Shown here: one piece after another, positions 8,153 through 17,600 of the stretch | Layout of the letters: each line of letters opens with the position of its first letter | How positions within the stretch are numbered: the first letter of the stretch is position 1 | From: an uncultured Methanobrevibacter sp. | Lineage (GTDB): Archaea > Methanobacteriota > Methanobacteria > Methanobacteriales > Methanobacteriaceae | NCBI RefSeq assembly: GCF_937898925.1 | Contig: NZ_CALDKF010000035.1 | Location: 1-34,876, forward strand | DNA length: 34,876 nt | Direction of reading: 5' to 3' | The notes under the pieces: generated by a model | What the model was told of the DNA's origin: nothing | What the model saw: only the letters and a program-made list of their open reading frames with translations | Database searches by the model: none | Translations under genes and position numbers: made by a program

Positions 8153-11100
8153 TTATTCCTCTTCATCATCATCGTCTTTGGCACCTAAGAAACTGAAGCA
8201 GAATATCAATACAAGAAGCAATTCCACAATAGGCACATAAATGCCAGATAATGTTTTAGAAGCAATCTCTTCGATTTCACTAGCTAGCAAGTCAGAGAAA
8301 TCGCCAGATTCACTGCCTCCAGCATCACCAGTGCCTTCACCAAGAGAAGACAATGCATTTGCGAGTAAACCCAAATCGATTTGACCTAAAGCACTTGAAC
8401 CTGAAGAATCTGCATTTCCGGAATAGGATGAAGTTCCATTATAATCTCTGCGTTGAGATTGACCGGAACCCTGATTAGTATGAATAGGTTGAGGATTAGA
8501 TGAACCTCCACCATTGCCATTTGGATTATATTTAGTACCGCTATTTCCAGAAATTTCCGCTTTTCCAGACCTATCATTAACAGCTGCGTCTCCGCCTCCA
8601 TTTTTAGATGATAACTTATTTTTCTTTACTTTAACGTTTGAACAGGTTTCATCAATATCTACAGCATCTGGAGCATCAGTCTCAATATCATTCTCTTCTA
8701 TATTGAAATCATCACAATACTTTTGCAAGGAAATACCAATATTGAACAAATCTACAGAATCCGGGTGCTCCGGACCTATTTCTGGATCTTTAGATTCATT
8801 TCCATAGGACCTTATATGATTATGAGTTATATTGAAATGTTTGGATGCATAAAATGCAATAGTGGCGAAACTACCTTTTGAATAAACATTATTGTAGCTT
8901 ACTTCACCATTAGTCGCTGCATAACCTTCTATAGCATAAATACCCGCATCACTAGTACTGTAAATACTATTGTTTATGATTTTAGGACCATCACATATTT
9001 CTAAAGTAATACCATAAGTGAAATTTTTGGAATTCAACATAAGGTTGTTTGAATCAACAACAGTATCTTTAGAGTTGTGTCTTAAGATCATTCCCATAGC
9101 GAAGTAATCCGCATCGATTGTAATGTTGTTCTTGCTGAAGACATTCTCACAAGCATATGTAACGGATTTGCTTGTATCATCACCAGATGAACCTACTCCA
9201 TAAAGGAATGGATCATGTCCGTGAATGTATACATTGTTTTCACTGATATTGTTCCTATTGGAATCATAGTAGATATAAAGACCAATGAGAATGTTTACAG
9301 AAGGATTGTAAGGCACTTGGAAACCTTCTACAGTGGATGTGACCTCAATGTCATTGTGGATGAACTGATTGTCGCTTGAGAAATCCAATATCACACCATA
9401 TGTTTTGGAAAGCTCTGAAATACTTCTTACGCCATCTATGCAGATGGTTTCATAATATGGATACAATTCACTTGTACCAATAGCTAGGATAGTATTGTTC
9501 TCGAAAAGGGAATTGTAAGTCTCATATGTCAAAAGGCCAAAGACCAGATTGTCCCCTTCACAGCAAATGCTATTGTTTGCTACAGTATCATTATATGAAT
9601 CGCATAGATAAATTCCGTAGGAAGTGTTCATGTCCCATATTGTGATGTTGTTTCCACAGATTATCTCATTGTCCGCTTCGTAAACGTAAATTCCCCAAAG
9701 ATTGCAGTTTGCTTCGCTTGTACCATTGTTGATGATGGTAAAGTCTTGAACTCTGCAGTTTGAAGTGTTTACAAAGATGGTAGTGTCCTTAAGTATTGCA
9801 CTATCACCGATAATGTTCACTGCCTTATTCAAGATGATTTTACCTTTAGGTGTGAAGTTTCCTAAGAAAATCAATGTATCTCCATTTTGCACATTATCCT
9901 TTAGGTAACCATTGGAATCAAAATAGGTGCTGTAATCCTCTTCAGTAAGTTCATAAACATTTCCATCCCCAAAATCTGGAACAATTCCACTTGATAAAGG
10001 CCAGATGATGACCCTATCTCCAATTGTGTTGTTTTCACATAAATATGCTTCAGTTGAGGATTGTGCAATGTTAATGGCACAGTTATTGGAAGTGTAGATT
10101 GTATTGTTGAAGATTGAGATATTGTAAGGCCTTTTGGTTCTTGATTGGTATATTGACAAGATACCAATACCCAAACCGGAACCTTGGCTTGCTCCGATAT
10201 CAGATAAGGAATTTATAATGTTATTATAAATTTCACTATCTTGAGGAATGCCCTTTACAGTTATTCCTGCTCCAGAGAGGAAGTCAATTGAGTTATTGTA
10301 AACCTTTGAATTGTGACCTCCCTCAACATCTCCAATTCTAATACCTTCTCCACTGCTGTTTATCTGAATATAGTTTCCATAAACATCACTGTTTGAACCT
10401 ACAAGAATACCTGCACCAATCAAATCTGCATTGTAAATGGAGTTGTTTGCAATTAAGGTATCATTACCCCCATAGATACCATAGTCTCCACCAATACCAT
10501 TGTTCTCATCAAAACCGTTTATGTCATAGATCTTGTTTCCAATGATGATATTGTGAGGATAGCTTGAATGGATTCCCCTATACATTCGGATAATTGTATT
10601 GTTCTCAATCCTATTGTAATTACCTGTCAAGTAAACACCATAAGACCAAAATGACGGAGTTTCAGCTGTTGCTCGGATTGTATTGTTTGCTATGATATTG
10701 TTATTGGATATGGATGCTCCATAACAAAGGTATACTCCATAGGAATTTTCAACTGTGATATCATTATTAACAATTGAATTCCAATGCGCATCCCTTAAGC
10801 TGATACCTGAATGTTGCCAACTGCTGTTGTCACCTGAATTTTCTTCATCTTCATTGTTCATCTCTGAAGAGCTGACAGCAGTATTAACTGGAACAACAGT
10901 TTTAATTGTGTTGCCATCTACAATACAATTATAGGTAAAGCTGTCCAATGAAACAGGGTACCCGTTATGTCCAGTGGTAAATATGTCGTTGTTTAAAACC
11001 TTTATGCAACTTGATCCAATTACCCAAACTGCAGATATGTTTGCCAAGTTTGATTCAATTTTAAGGTTTGAAACAATTGCATCATAAGCGAAATTCTCAT

Positions 11101-11614
11101 TTGATACATTGTAGTAGTATATAGGAGAATTCTTTAAAAATGCATTGTTTTCAGTGCTTGTAATTGTCAAAGGAATATTTATTATAAACTTTTTATTAGA
11201 AAAATTACCAGACAAATTAATAGTGTCATTGGCCTTTACCAATGAATTTATTAAATTACCATCAGAATCAAAATAACTGGAATAATTTGCTTCTGTAATA
11301 GTGTGAACTGTCTTTGCACCATCACCAAGTTCATATTCATAAACTGTGCTTTCCGCTATGATCTCTTCGCTGGAATCATCTGTTTGCAGGCTGTCATCAT
11401 CAATTGACTCTGCAATAGGTTCGGATACAGCAAGATCTGAAGATTCCAAATCATCGCAAACATCAATTGCATTGGAAACCGGAGAGGATTCCAAGCTCTC
11501 TGACAGGTTATTGATGACCTCATCATTAGCAGATGCGCTTACAGTGCTTAATCCCAATAAAAGAAAGATTAAAATGAATGCTAAACTGAATCCAATTATT
11601 CTTTTACTTCTCAT
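8153..11614 (-). CDS. Adhesin-like beta-helix protein with C-terminal membrane anchor
   Basis: A secreted protein of 1153 residues. The start is the ATG at 11614, preceded by GGAGGTG; the codon before it is an in-frame TTG. A signal peptide (MRSKRIIGFSLAF, hydrophobic core, VSASA) is followed by an acidic linker to about residue 90. Cap modules near residues 105 and 555 (NYSSYFDSDGN and DYSTYFDSNGY) open two right-handed beta-helices. The C-terminus differs from the other three adhesins here. It has a Gly/Ser/Asn-rich linker (about 1000-1095), then one membrane helix (about 1122-1143), then the tail AKDDDDEEE. It therefore lacks the Lys-rich Ig-like repeats and is probably membrane-held. The acidic tail is unlike the basic tails of PGF-CTERM or LPXTG anchors. 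A single CIDG at 9431-9442 sits where the previous adhesin has its Cys array. The ligand is unknown. Confidence 0.87.
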   Translation of the reverse strand: MRSKRIIGFSLAFILIFLLLGLSTVSASANDEVINNLSESLESSPVSNAIDVCDDLESSDLAVSEPIAESIDDDSLQTDDSSEEIIAESTVYEYELGDGAKTVHTITEANYSSYFDSDGNLINSLVKANDTINLSGNFSNKKFIINIPLTITSTENNAFLKNSPIYYYNVSNENFAYDAIVSNLKIESNLANISAVWVIGSSCIKVLNNDIFTTGHNGYPVSLDSFTYNCIVDGNTIKTVVPVNTAVSSSEMNNEDEENSGDNSSWQHSGISLRDAHWNSIVNNDITVENSYGVYLCYGASISNNNIIANNTIRATAETPSFWSYGVYLTGNYNRIENNTIIRMYRGIHSSYPHNIIIGNKIYDINGFDENNGIGGDYGIYGGNDTLIANNSIYNADLIGAGILVGSNSDVYGNYIQINSSGEGIRIGDVEGGHNSKVYNNSIDFLSGAGITVKGIPQDSEIYNNIINSLSDIGASQGSGLGIGILSIYQSRTKRPYNISIFNNTIYTSNNCAINIAQSSTEAYLCENNTIGDRVIIWPLSSGIVPDFGDGNVYELTEEDYSTYFDSNGYLKDNVQNGDTLIFLGNFTPKGKIILNKAVNIIGDSAILKDTTIFVNTSNCRVQDFTIINNGTSEANCNLWGIYVYEADNEIICGNNITIWDMNTSYGIYLCDSYNDTVANNSICCEGDNLVFGLLTYETYNSLFENNTILAIGTSELYPYYETICIDGVRSISELSKTYGVILDFSSDNQFIHNDIEVTSTVEGFQVPYNPSVNILIGLYIYYDSNRNNISENNVYIHGHDPFLYGVGSSGDDTSKSVTYACENVFSKNNITIDADYFAMGMILRHNSKDTVVDSNNLMLNSKNFTYGITLEICDGPKIINNSIYSTSDAGIYAIEGYAATNGEVSYNNVYSKGSFATIAFYASKHFNITHNHIRSYGNESKDPEIGPEHPDSVDLFNIGISLQKYCDDFNIEENDIETDAPDAVDIDETCSNVKVKKNKLSSKNGGGDAAVNDRSGKAEISGNSGTKYNPNGNGGGSSNPQPIHTNQGSGQSQRRDYNGTSSYSGNADSSGSSALGQIDLGLLANALSSLGEGTGDAGGSESGDFSDLLASEIEEIASKTLSGIYVPIVELLLVLIFCFSFLGAKDDDDEEE

Positions 11615-11658
11615 CAAACACCTCCAGTAATTTTCTTGATTTCAACAACTATTTTCAA

Positions 11659-11699
11659 AACTTTAGCCCAACTTATGACTATTAAAGTAAGCTAAAGTT
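11659..11699. promoter_or_regulatory. Inverted repeat upstream of the membrane-anchored adhesin
   Basis: Perfect nine-base arms, AACTTTAGC (11659-11667) and GCTAAAGTT (11691-11699), flank a 23-base spacer. They lie 45-85 bases upstream of the adhesin ATG, in the leader or promoter. This could be a regulator site or a leader hairpin. The TATA-like sequence (TATAAAATAT on the minus strand) lies further upstream. Confidence 0.4.
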
Positions 11700-11840
11700 A
11701 AGATATTAAAAATATTTTATAATTAAAGTTTCTTTAAAATATATAAAATATAATTGATACATTATTAATTTATAATTCTTAATATTAATAAATATATCTC
11801 ATTAATAACGAAAACATAAAAAATTAGGGCATTAAAATAA

Positions 11841-11871
11841 GAGAAATAAGAGAAATAAGAGAAATAAGAGA
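11841..11871. repeat. Short tandem repeat GAGAAATAA
   Basis: Three perfect nine-base copies plus a four-base partial copy lie in the gap between the adhesin gene and the initiator tRNA gene. It is non-coding and probably a slippage product. Confidence 0.8.
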
Positions 11872-11885
11872 TTGTAATCTAAAAA

Positions 11886-11935
11886 TAAAAAAAGATAGGA
11901 ACCACCAATATATAACACTGTTATATCACTGTTCC
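11886..11935 (-). terminator. Hairpin plus T-tract downstream of the initiator tRNA
   Basis: On the minus strand, GGAAC pairs with GTTCC around an inner perfect stem ATATAAC/GTTATAT with a three-base loop, followed by a run of seven T. It begins eight bases after the end of the tRNA gene, just past a T6 run at 11938-11943. It may be a backup terminator; a regulatory dyad is the alternative. Confidence 0.45.
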
Positions 11936-11943
11936 ATAAAAAA

Positions 11944-12018
<75 letters not shown>

Positions 12019-12174
12019 AAACGAATTTAGAAGGACAAAGTCCTTTAACATTATAATATTAAACACCATCATATATAAATATTTGCATAAAAATAGCTGT
12101 TTATCAATGCAGAAACAATAATGAGTAAAAAAACAGCAAATAAAAAAAATAAAAAAATAAAAAAGAATAAGAAC

Positions 12175-12693
12175 TTATTCTTTTTCAGCTTCAACAACCA
12201 CTTCTTCTGCTTCATCTAAATCTTTTTCAGCCTCTTCTAAAGCTTTGAGACGTTTGTCAAGATCTTCGATTTTAGCATCAGTTGCATTAGTGAACTCACT
12301 GAATCTTTTCTCTAAAGCTTCAATGCTGTCAAAAGCATTGTCATATCTTTCTTCCAAAGCGGATAAGTCATCAGTAGTCACTAAAGACCAGTTTTCAATC
12401 AATTCTTCACTTCTTTCATCCAAGAAAGAGTCCAATCTTTTTGAAAACGCATCAGTAGTGTTTGCATAGGATTTGTCAATGTCCTTAAAAGTATACTTGA
12501 TCTTATCACCCATAGATTTCTTTTCAGGAATATCATCATCTACAAGAGAACTGACATTAGTGTCTTTAGGTGAAAATTTAAGAACTTCCTTAATGTTTAT
12601 GTCACCATCATTTGCTGTTTGAATGTAATAATACACTAAAAAGACTATAGCAGCAACTAAGATGATGATGGCTATTAATCCAATATAATCCAT
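12175..12693 (-). CDS. Membrane-anchored coiled-coil protein, function unknown
   Basis: A 172-residue protein with an N-terminal membrane helix (about residues 3-24, IGLIAIIILVAAIVF) followed by a soluble, highly charged region. Residues about 110-172 have a leucine/charged heptad pattern (ALEERYDNAFDSIEALEKRF and LDKRLKALEEAEKDL), predicting a coiled coil that ends in Glu-rich sequence. There is no signal cleavage motif and no enzyme motif. It lies 117 bases downstream of another membrane/coiled-coil gene on the same strand, so the two may act together as scaffold or tether proteins. That is inference; I do not recognise the family. The start ATG follows GAGGTTTTATA, an acceptable ribosome binding site. 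Confidence 0.7.
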   Translation of the reverse strand: MDYIGLIAIIILVAAIVFLVYYYIQTANDGDINIKEVLKFSPKDTNVSSLVDDDIPEKKSMGDKIKYTFKDIDKSYANTTDAFSKRLDSFLDERSEELIENWSLVTTDDLSALEERYDNAFDSIEALEKRFSEFTNATDAKIEDLDKRLKALEEAEKDLDEAEEVVVEAEKE

Positions 12694-12810
12694 TATAAAA
12701 CCTCATATAATAAATAACTCAATCAAACTATAAACTCAATTATGAAAATTATCAGAAAAAATTTATTATGGAATTTATAACAAAAATAAATAATCAAAAA
12801 ACCGAATCAT

Positions 12811-13212
12811 CTATTTCTTATTGAGCTTTTTCTCTTTCTCTTCAATTTCCTTGAGCATTTTTTCCAATTTCTTAAGTTCGGTTTGAGCTTCAAGACGAGC
12901 TAAACGTTCATTGATTTCACTGTGCAAGTATCCTACATTGCTCATGACTTCAGCAGTGGAATCCCTGATTTGAGTGAGCTGTGCCTGTTGGTCTTCAGGC
13001 AATTGAATTGGATTTTCCATAATGCGCTTGTTTTCTAAATCCTTTTCAACCATAGCTATTTTCTTAAGCTCGATTTCCTTTTCCATCAATTTTAAAGTAT
13101 TGTTGGATTGACTTACCTTTTTCCATTGGCTAACAACAATAATTACAACAACAGCCAATATAAGGACTAATATAAGCATGAATATTTGATCTGGAATAAG
13201 TTCAGCAGCCAT
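12811..13212 (-). CDS. Membrane-anchored coiled-coil protein, function unknown
   Basis: A 133-residue protein starting at the ATG at 13212, chosen because GGAGGTAAATCT lies directly upstream; a longer in-frame reading from 13257 lacks such a site. A single membrane helix (about residues 10-30, MLILVLILAVVVIIVV) follows a short N-terminus. The rest is hydrophilic. Residues about 85-133 form a strong coiled coil (RLARLEAQTELKKLEKMLKE) and end with a Lys-rich tail. The layout matches the next gene downstream (12175-12693), suggesting a pair. The gene is divergent from map across 237 bases of very AT-rich DNA. I do not recognise a named family. Confidence 0.72.
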   Translation of the reverse strand: MAAELIPDQIFMLILVLILAVVVIIVVSQWKKVSQSNNTLKLMEKEIELKKIAMVEKDLENKRIMENPIQLPEDQQAQLTQIRDSTAEVMSNVGYLHSEINERLARLEAQTELKKLEKMLKEIEEKEKKLNKK

Positions 13213-13449
13213 AGATTTACCTCCATAAAACTCATATTTTTTTAAATCGTAATTCAATAAACATTAAATTATTCAAATACTTTATTCAAATATAAATTAA
13301 AGATATTTAAATAAGAATAAGTATATTATATAATTAAGAGTATATAAAAATTTTTATATAATGTTTAAAAAATTTAAGATTATATAGTAAATATAATATG
13401 ATTATCTAATACTGATTTGAAATTAATATTTATTTAAACCCGTGATAAT

Positions 13450-14379
13450 ATGGTTGATGAAATAAAATCTTATGAAGAAGCTGGAAAAATAGTATCTAAA
13501 GTCAGATCCGATGCTTCAAAAATGATTCAAAACGGCTTGCCGATTCTTGATCTTGTAGAATTTGTAGAAAGCGAAATATTAAAGTCCGGTGCAGGCATTG
13601 CATTCCCATGCAACGTTTCAATAAATGAAATCACTGCCCATTACACTTCTCCTGCAGGAGATACCAATAAAATGGTTACAGGAGACTTGGTGAAGCTTGA
13701 CCTTGGAGCGGAAGTGAATGGATACATTGCAGATTCCGCCGTTACAATTATGGTTCCAGGTGATAACCTTGAAGAAATTTTTGATGAGGAAACCTTGGAG
13801 CTCAATCAAAGAATCATTGATGCATCAGCAGCAGGGCTTGAAGCTGCAATAAGCACTGTAAGGGCAGGAGTCAAAGTCTGTGATGTAGGCAGAGCAGTTG
13901 AAGAGGCCATTGCAGAGTACAATCTTAATCCAGTGAGAAACCTTACAGGACATAGCCTTGAACACTGGAACTTGCATGCAGGTATTTCAGTGCCTAACTA
14001 TGACAATAATGATCCGACAATTCTTGAGGAAGGACAAGCTGTAGCAATCGAACCTTTTGCAACAAATGGCGAAGGTATTGTAAATGACTGTCCTTATGCA
14101 TATATCTTTTCATTTTTACAGAATAAACCATTCCGTATGAAAAATACTCAAAGGATGCTATCACATATTGAAAAGAATTATCGCTACTTGCCATTTAGTG
14201 GACGCTGGCTTACAGAAAACTTCAATGAACATAGAGTCAATTCTGGCCTTAAGCAATTGGGGGACGCTATGGCAATATATCCATATGCTGCACTTAAGGA
14301 AAGAACAGGTGCATGGGTATCACAAAAAGAGCATACTTTGATTGTTGAAAGTGATGGCTGTAATATTACCACACTTTAA
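13450..14379 (+). CDS. map: Methionine aminopeptidase, type II
   Basis: It removes the N-terminal methionine from new proteins and needs two divalent metal ions. The 309-residue length fits archaeal type II enzymes. The metal ligands can be read directly: Asp84 in KLDLGAEVNGYIADSAVT, Asp95 in the same block, His168 in TGHSLEHWNLHAG, Glu201 in AIEPFAT and Glu294 in SQKEHTLIVE. The substrate His64 lies in ITAHYTS. The insertion of about 60 residues between the last two ligands is the type II feature. The start ATG follows GTGATAAT. It is the only + strand gene inside the adhesin region. It lies near the initiator tRNA, a thematic but probably accidental pairing. It is convergent with the adhesin at 14639. 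Confidence 0.96.
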   Translation: MVDEIKSYEEAGKIVSKVRSDASKMIQNGLPILDLVEFVESEILKSGAGIAFPCNVSINEITAHYTSPAGDTNKMVTGDLVKLDLGAEVNGYIADSAVTIMVPGDNLEEIFDEETLELNQRIIDASAAGLEAAISTVRAGVKVCDVGRAVEEAIAEYNLNPVRNLTGHSLEHWNLHAGISVPNYDNNDPTILEEGQAVAIEPFATNGEGIVNDCPYAYIFSFLQNKPFRMKNTQRMLSHIEKNYRYLPFSGRWLTENFNEHRVNSGLKQLGDAMAIYPYAALKERTGAWVSQKEHTLIVESDGCNITTL

Positions 14380-14573
14380 CTTTCTTTTTTTTAATTTTTT
14401 AATATTTTTTATTTTGAAAAATATTTCAACTATTTTTTAATTATATCCTATTTTTTCAAACTCATTTTTCAAAAATAGCTTAATATATAATAACCTAGAA
14501 TACTCTCTTTTAAAAATAGTTTTATTAAAAATCAATAATAATTATACAAAAATAGAATCATTTTAATATGATT

Positions 14574-14625
14574 TAAAAAAAATAAAAAAAGATCTAGGAT
14601 TTGAGCATATGCTCAAACACTAGAT
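14574..14625 (-). terminator. Hairpin terminator of the adhesin at 14639-18895
   Basis: Reading the minus strand after the adhesin stop codon, TTTGAGC pairs with GCTCAAA around ATAT. Outside it, after two mismatches, six more bases pair (ATCTAG/CTAGAT). A T-rich tract of about 17 bases follows. The core (14600-14617) is a perfect 18-base palindrome. The layout is that of a bacterial-style intrinsic terminator. It could also serve map from the other side, where A-runs become T-runs less well. Confidence 0.65.
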
Positions 14626-14638
14626 AAGATAAACAAAC

Positions 14639-17600
14639 TTATTTTATTCTAATTTTACCAGTCTTTTTAGTAACTGCTTTGTATTGGGTGTCACCTGCAA
14701 ATTTAGCTGTGTACTTGAAGGTACCTTTTTTAGTTAATTTAACTTTGAAGGTTGCTTTACCTTTCTTATTGGTTTTTACAGTGTATTTCTTCTTATTGAC
14801 AATTAAGGTAACTTTCTTCTTAGCGATAGCTTTACCTTTAGAGTTTTTAAGAGTAATTACAACTTTTTTGGTTTTTGCAGTACGTTTGAAAGTCTTCTTA
14901 GGAGCAGTTATTTTGGTTTTCTCTTTGTTGAGTTTTACTTTAACTGATTTGGTTGAAGCAGCGTAAACACTGTCACCTGCAAATTTAATGCTTACAGTGT
15001 AGGTTTTTGCAGCTTTTAAAGCTAATTTGACAGTAGCAACACCTTTAGCGTTGGTGGTTGCTTTGTAGGTTTTACCATTTACAGTGAAAGTGACAGTCTT
15101 TTTAGCAAGAGCATTACCGTTTGCATCTTTTAAGGTTGCAGTTAACTTTTTGGTAGTTGCAGTAGCTAAGAAAGTTTTACCAGATGCGGTTAATGCAGTT
15201 TTAATCTTGTTGATTGTAACTTTTGCAGTTGCATCTGCACCTCTGTAGTTGTCATCACCTAAGTAGAAGATGTCTACATTGTAAGTTCCTGCTTTGTTAA
15301 GGGCAAATGGCAATACAGCTACACCTTTAGCATCAGTAGTTAATTCTAAAACTTGGTTGTCAAATACTACTTTAATGTTTTGATTTGCTAATACCATACC
15401 ACTGACGGTTTTTAAGGTAATTTCTAAATTACCGTTTCCGCTTGGAGCTGCAGTAACAGTAATGTCACTTGCTTCAATAGTAGTGTCTAATCTGACTGCA
15501 CTGGTTTCAGTTACATCATTGTTAGAAATAGTGACTCCACTATTGTCTTTTTCTAAAATACCTGCATTAGCAGCACCTACTCTATAATCGCTACTAGCAG
15601 CCTTGGTATAATCTCCACCATTAATTTCGATTCCATTAGATTCAATATTAATGTTTTCGTCTCCAACAAGACCGAGACCAACAGCACCAGTACCTTCAGC
15701 ATAAATTGTGTTATTAAATATGTTTAAATTTTTACCGCCATTTGTACTGGTAATACCATAAGCGACAGTTCCAGCATATGCAGACAAAGTATTTTCTTTA
15801 AATTCTGCATTGGATACAGTTGCTGTACCAATACCATATGCCTCTTTTTCAGAAGTTACAGTAGCTGTATTCTTTTCAATAGTAACATTTTCACTCATAG
15901 TGACATAAATTGCTTCCTGTACACCAGATCCACTTAAAGTAAGAGCATTGTTGGTAATTTTTACATTGTTTGCTGCTTGACCTTTGGTCCAACCATTGTA
16001 ATAGTTGTAAACATCAATACCATAAGTATAAGGTGCCGCTCCGGTCATAGTAATGGTGTTTCCATCGATAACAATATTTTTAGCAGCTACTTCTGGGGCA
16101 GCATAAACTGCAATTGCCATTGCGGAGTTTGAAGGACCATAATCTCCAGAAGGGCCTTCAATAGATTTTACAGATATTGTGTTATCTTTAATTGTTATGT
16201 CACTAGCATCAAATAATCCAATTACGCCAATACTGTCACCAGTAGCATCTTCAAAGTCAATATTCAAATTACTTACAACAGTACCATCAGCGCCAGTAAC
16301 AATATCAATGGTTGTGTTAATTAACTCATTACCAGAAGCTCCTCTAACAGTTAAAGGAATGTCAATGACAATTTTCTTATTGGTTAATTTATCCAAGAAA
16401 ATAACATCATCATTAGAAATGCCTGCACCTTCTTTAATGGTACCATCATCATTGAAGTAAGTAGCATAATTGTCATCATCGATGGTTAATGGAAGGTTTT
16501 CAGTAATGGTATTTGTACCAATATTTACATTTTCATTTCCGGTTTTGTTTAAAATAGCGCCGTTACCAGTTTTCAATGCATCCCAACTTTCAATTGAGTA
16601 GCAGTCCCCACCTGTAATATTAATGGTGTTGTCGGAAACGGTTACTCCTTTATTATCTACAAAGCCAATACCGATAGCTCCAGTACCGACAGCAGTAATT
16701 GTGTTATATTCCATTAGTGCATTTGTAGCTTTTGCAGAGCTGATACCAAATGCCATCATTTGAGCAGTTACATTTATTATATTGCCGCTAGCAGTGAAAT
16801 TGGTATTTCCAGATGCTCCAATACCATATGCATCATTACCTTTAAATGTTCCTGTTGAAATGGAATCAATATGATTACCTTCTATTTTTACATTACTGCA
16901 ACCTGCGACATAAATAGGTTCTACCATACCTGGGCCAGATAAGGAAATATAGTTAGCGTAGATATTCAAACCATCAGTAGCTTTACCCTTTTTCCAAGAA
17001 GCATCATAATCCTGTGCATCAATACCATAGAGACCGGAAGACTCACCAGTCATTGTAATATAGTTACCTGCAATAGTGATGTTTTTAGAACCTTCTTCAG
17101 AACCATAAATGGATATAGCCATATTATAGTTCCAGCCAGGTGCAGACACGGTAGTAATGTTGTTATTAACAATTTTTAAATCACTTACGCCATCATTTAC
17201 AGAAATTATGGCAAAGGTAGCGCTTCCATCATCTTCATAAATGAAATTCATGCTGCTGACAATAGTACCATCAGCACCATCGACAAGAGCTAAAGTAGTG
17301 TTTACCAATGCATTGTTACCAGGCATTCCCCCAATTTTTACAGGAACATCGATAACAAGTTTTTTATTGGTTAATTCGCCTATAATAATTGTGGAGTTTT
17401 CTTTAATGCCAGAATCTTCTTTAATAGTACCATCTTCATTAAAGTAAGTTGCATAATTATCATCATCAATTATGAAGTCTGCAATAATATTGTCTTCAAT
17501 TACTAAAGGTTGATTTCCAGACTCATCTTGTAAAACTTTTATGGACTCCACATTAGCAGAAATGATATTTTCTACAACTGTAATGTTATAATAAATTCCA

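Noticed and set aside
11841..11871. Short tandem GAGAAATAA repeats as a CRISPR remnant
   Set aside because: The unit is nine bases with no spacers, and no cas genes are in the window.
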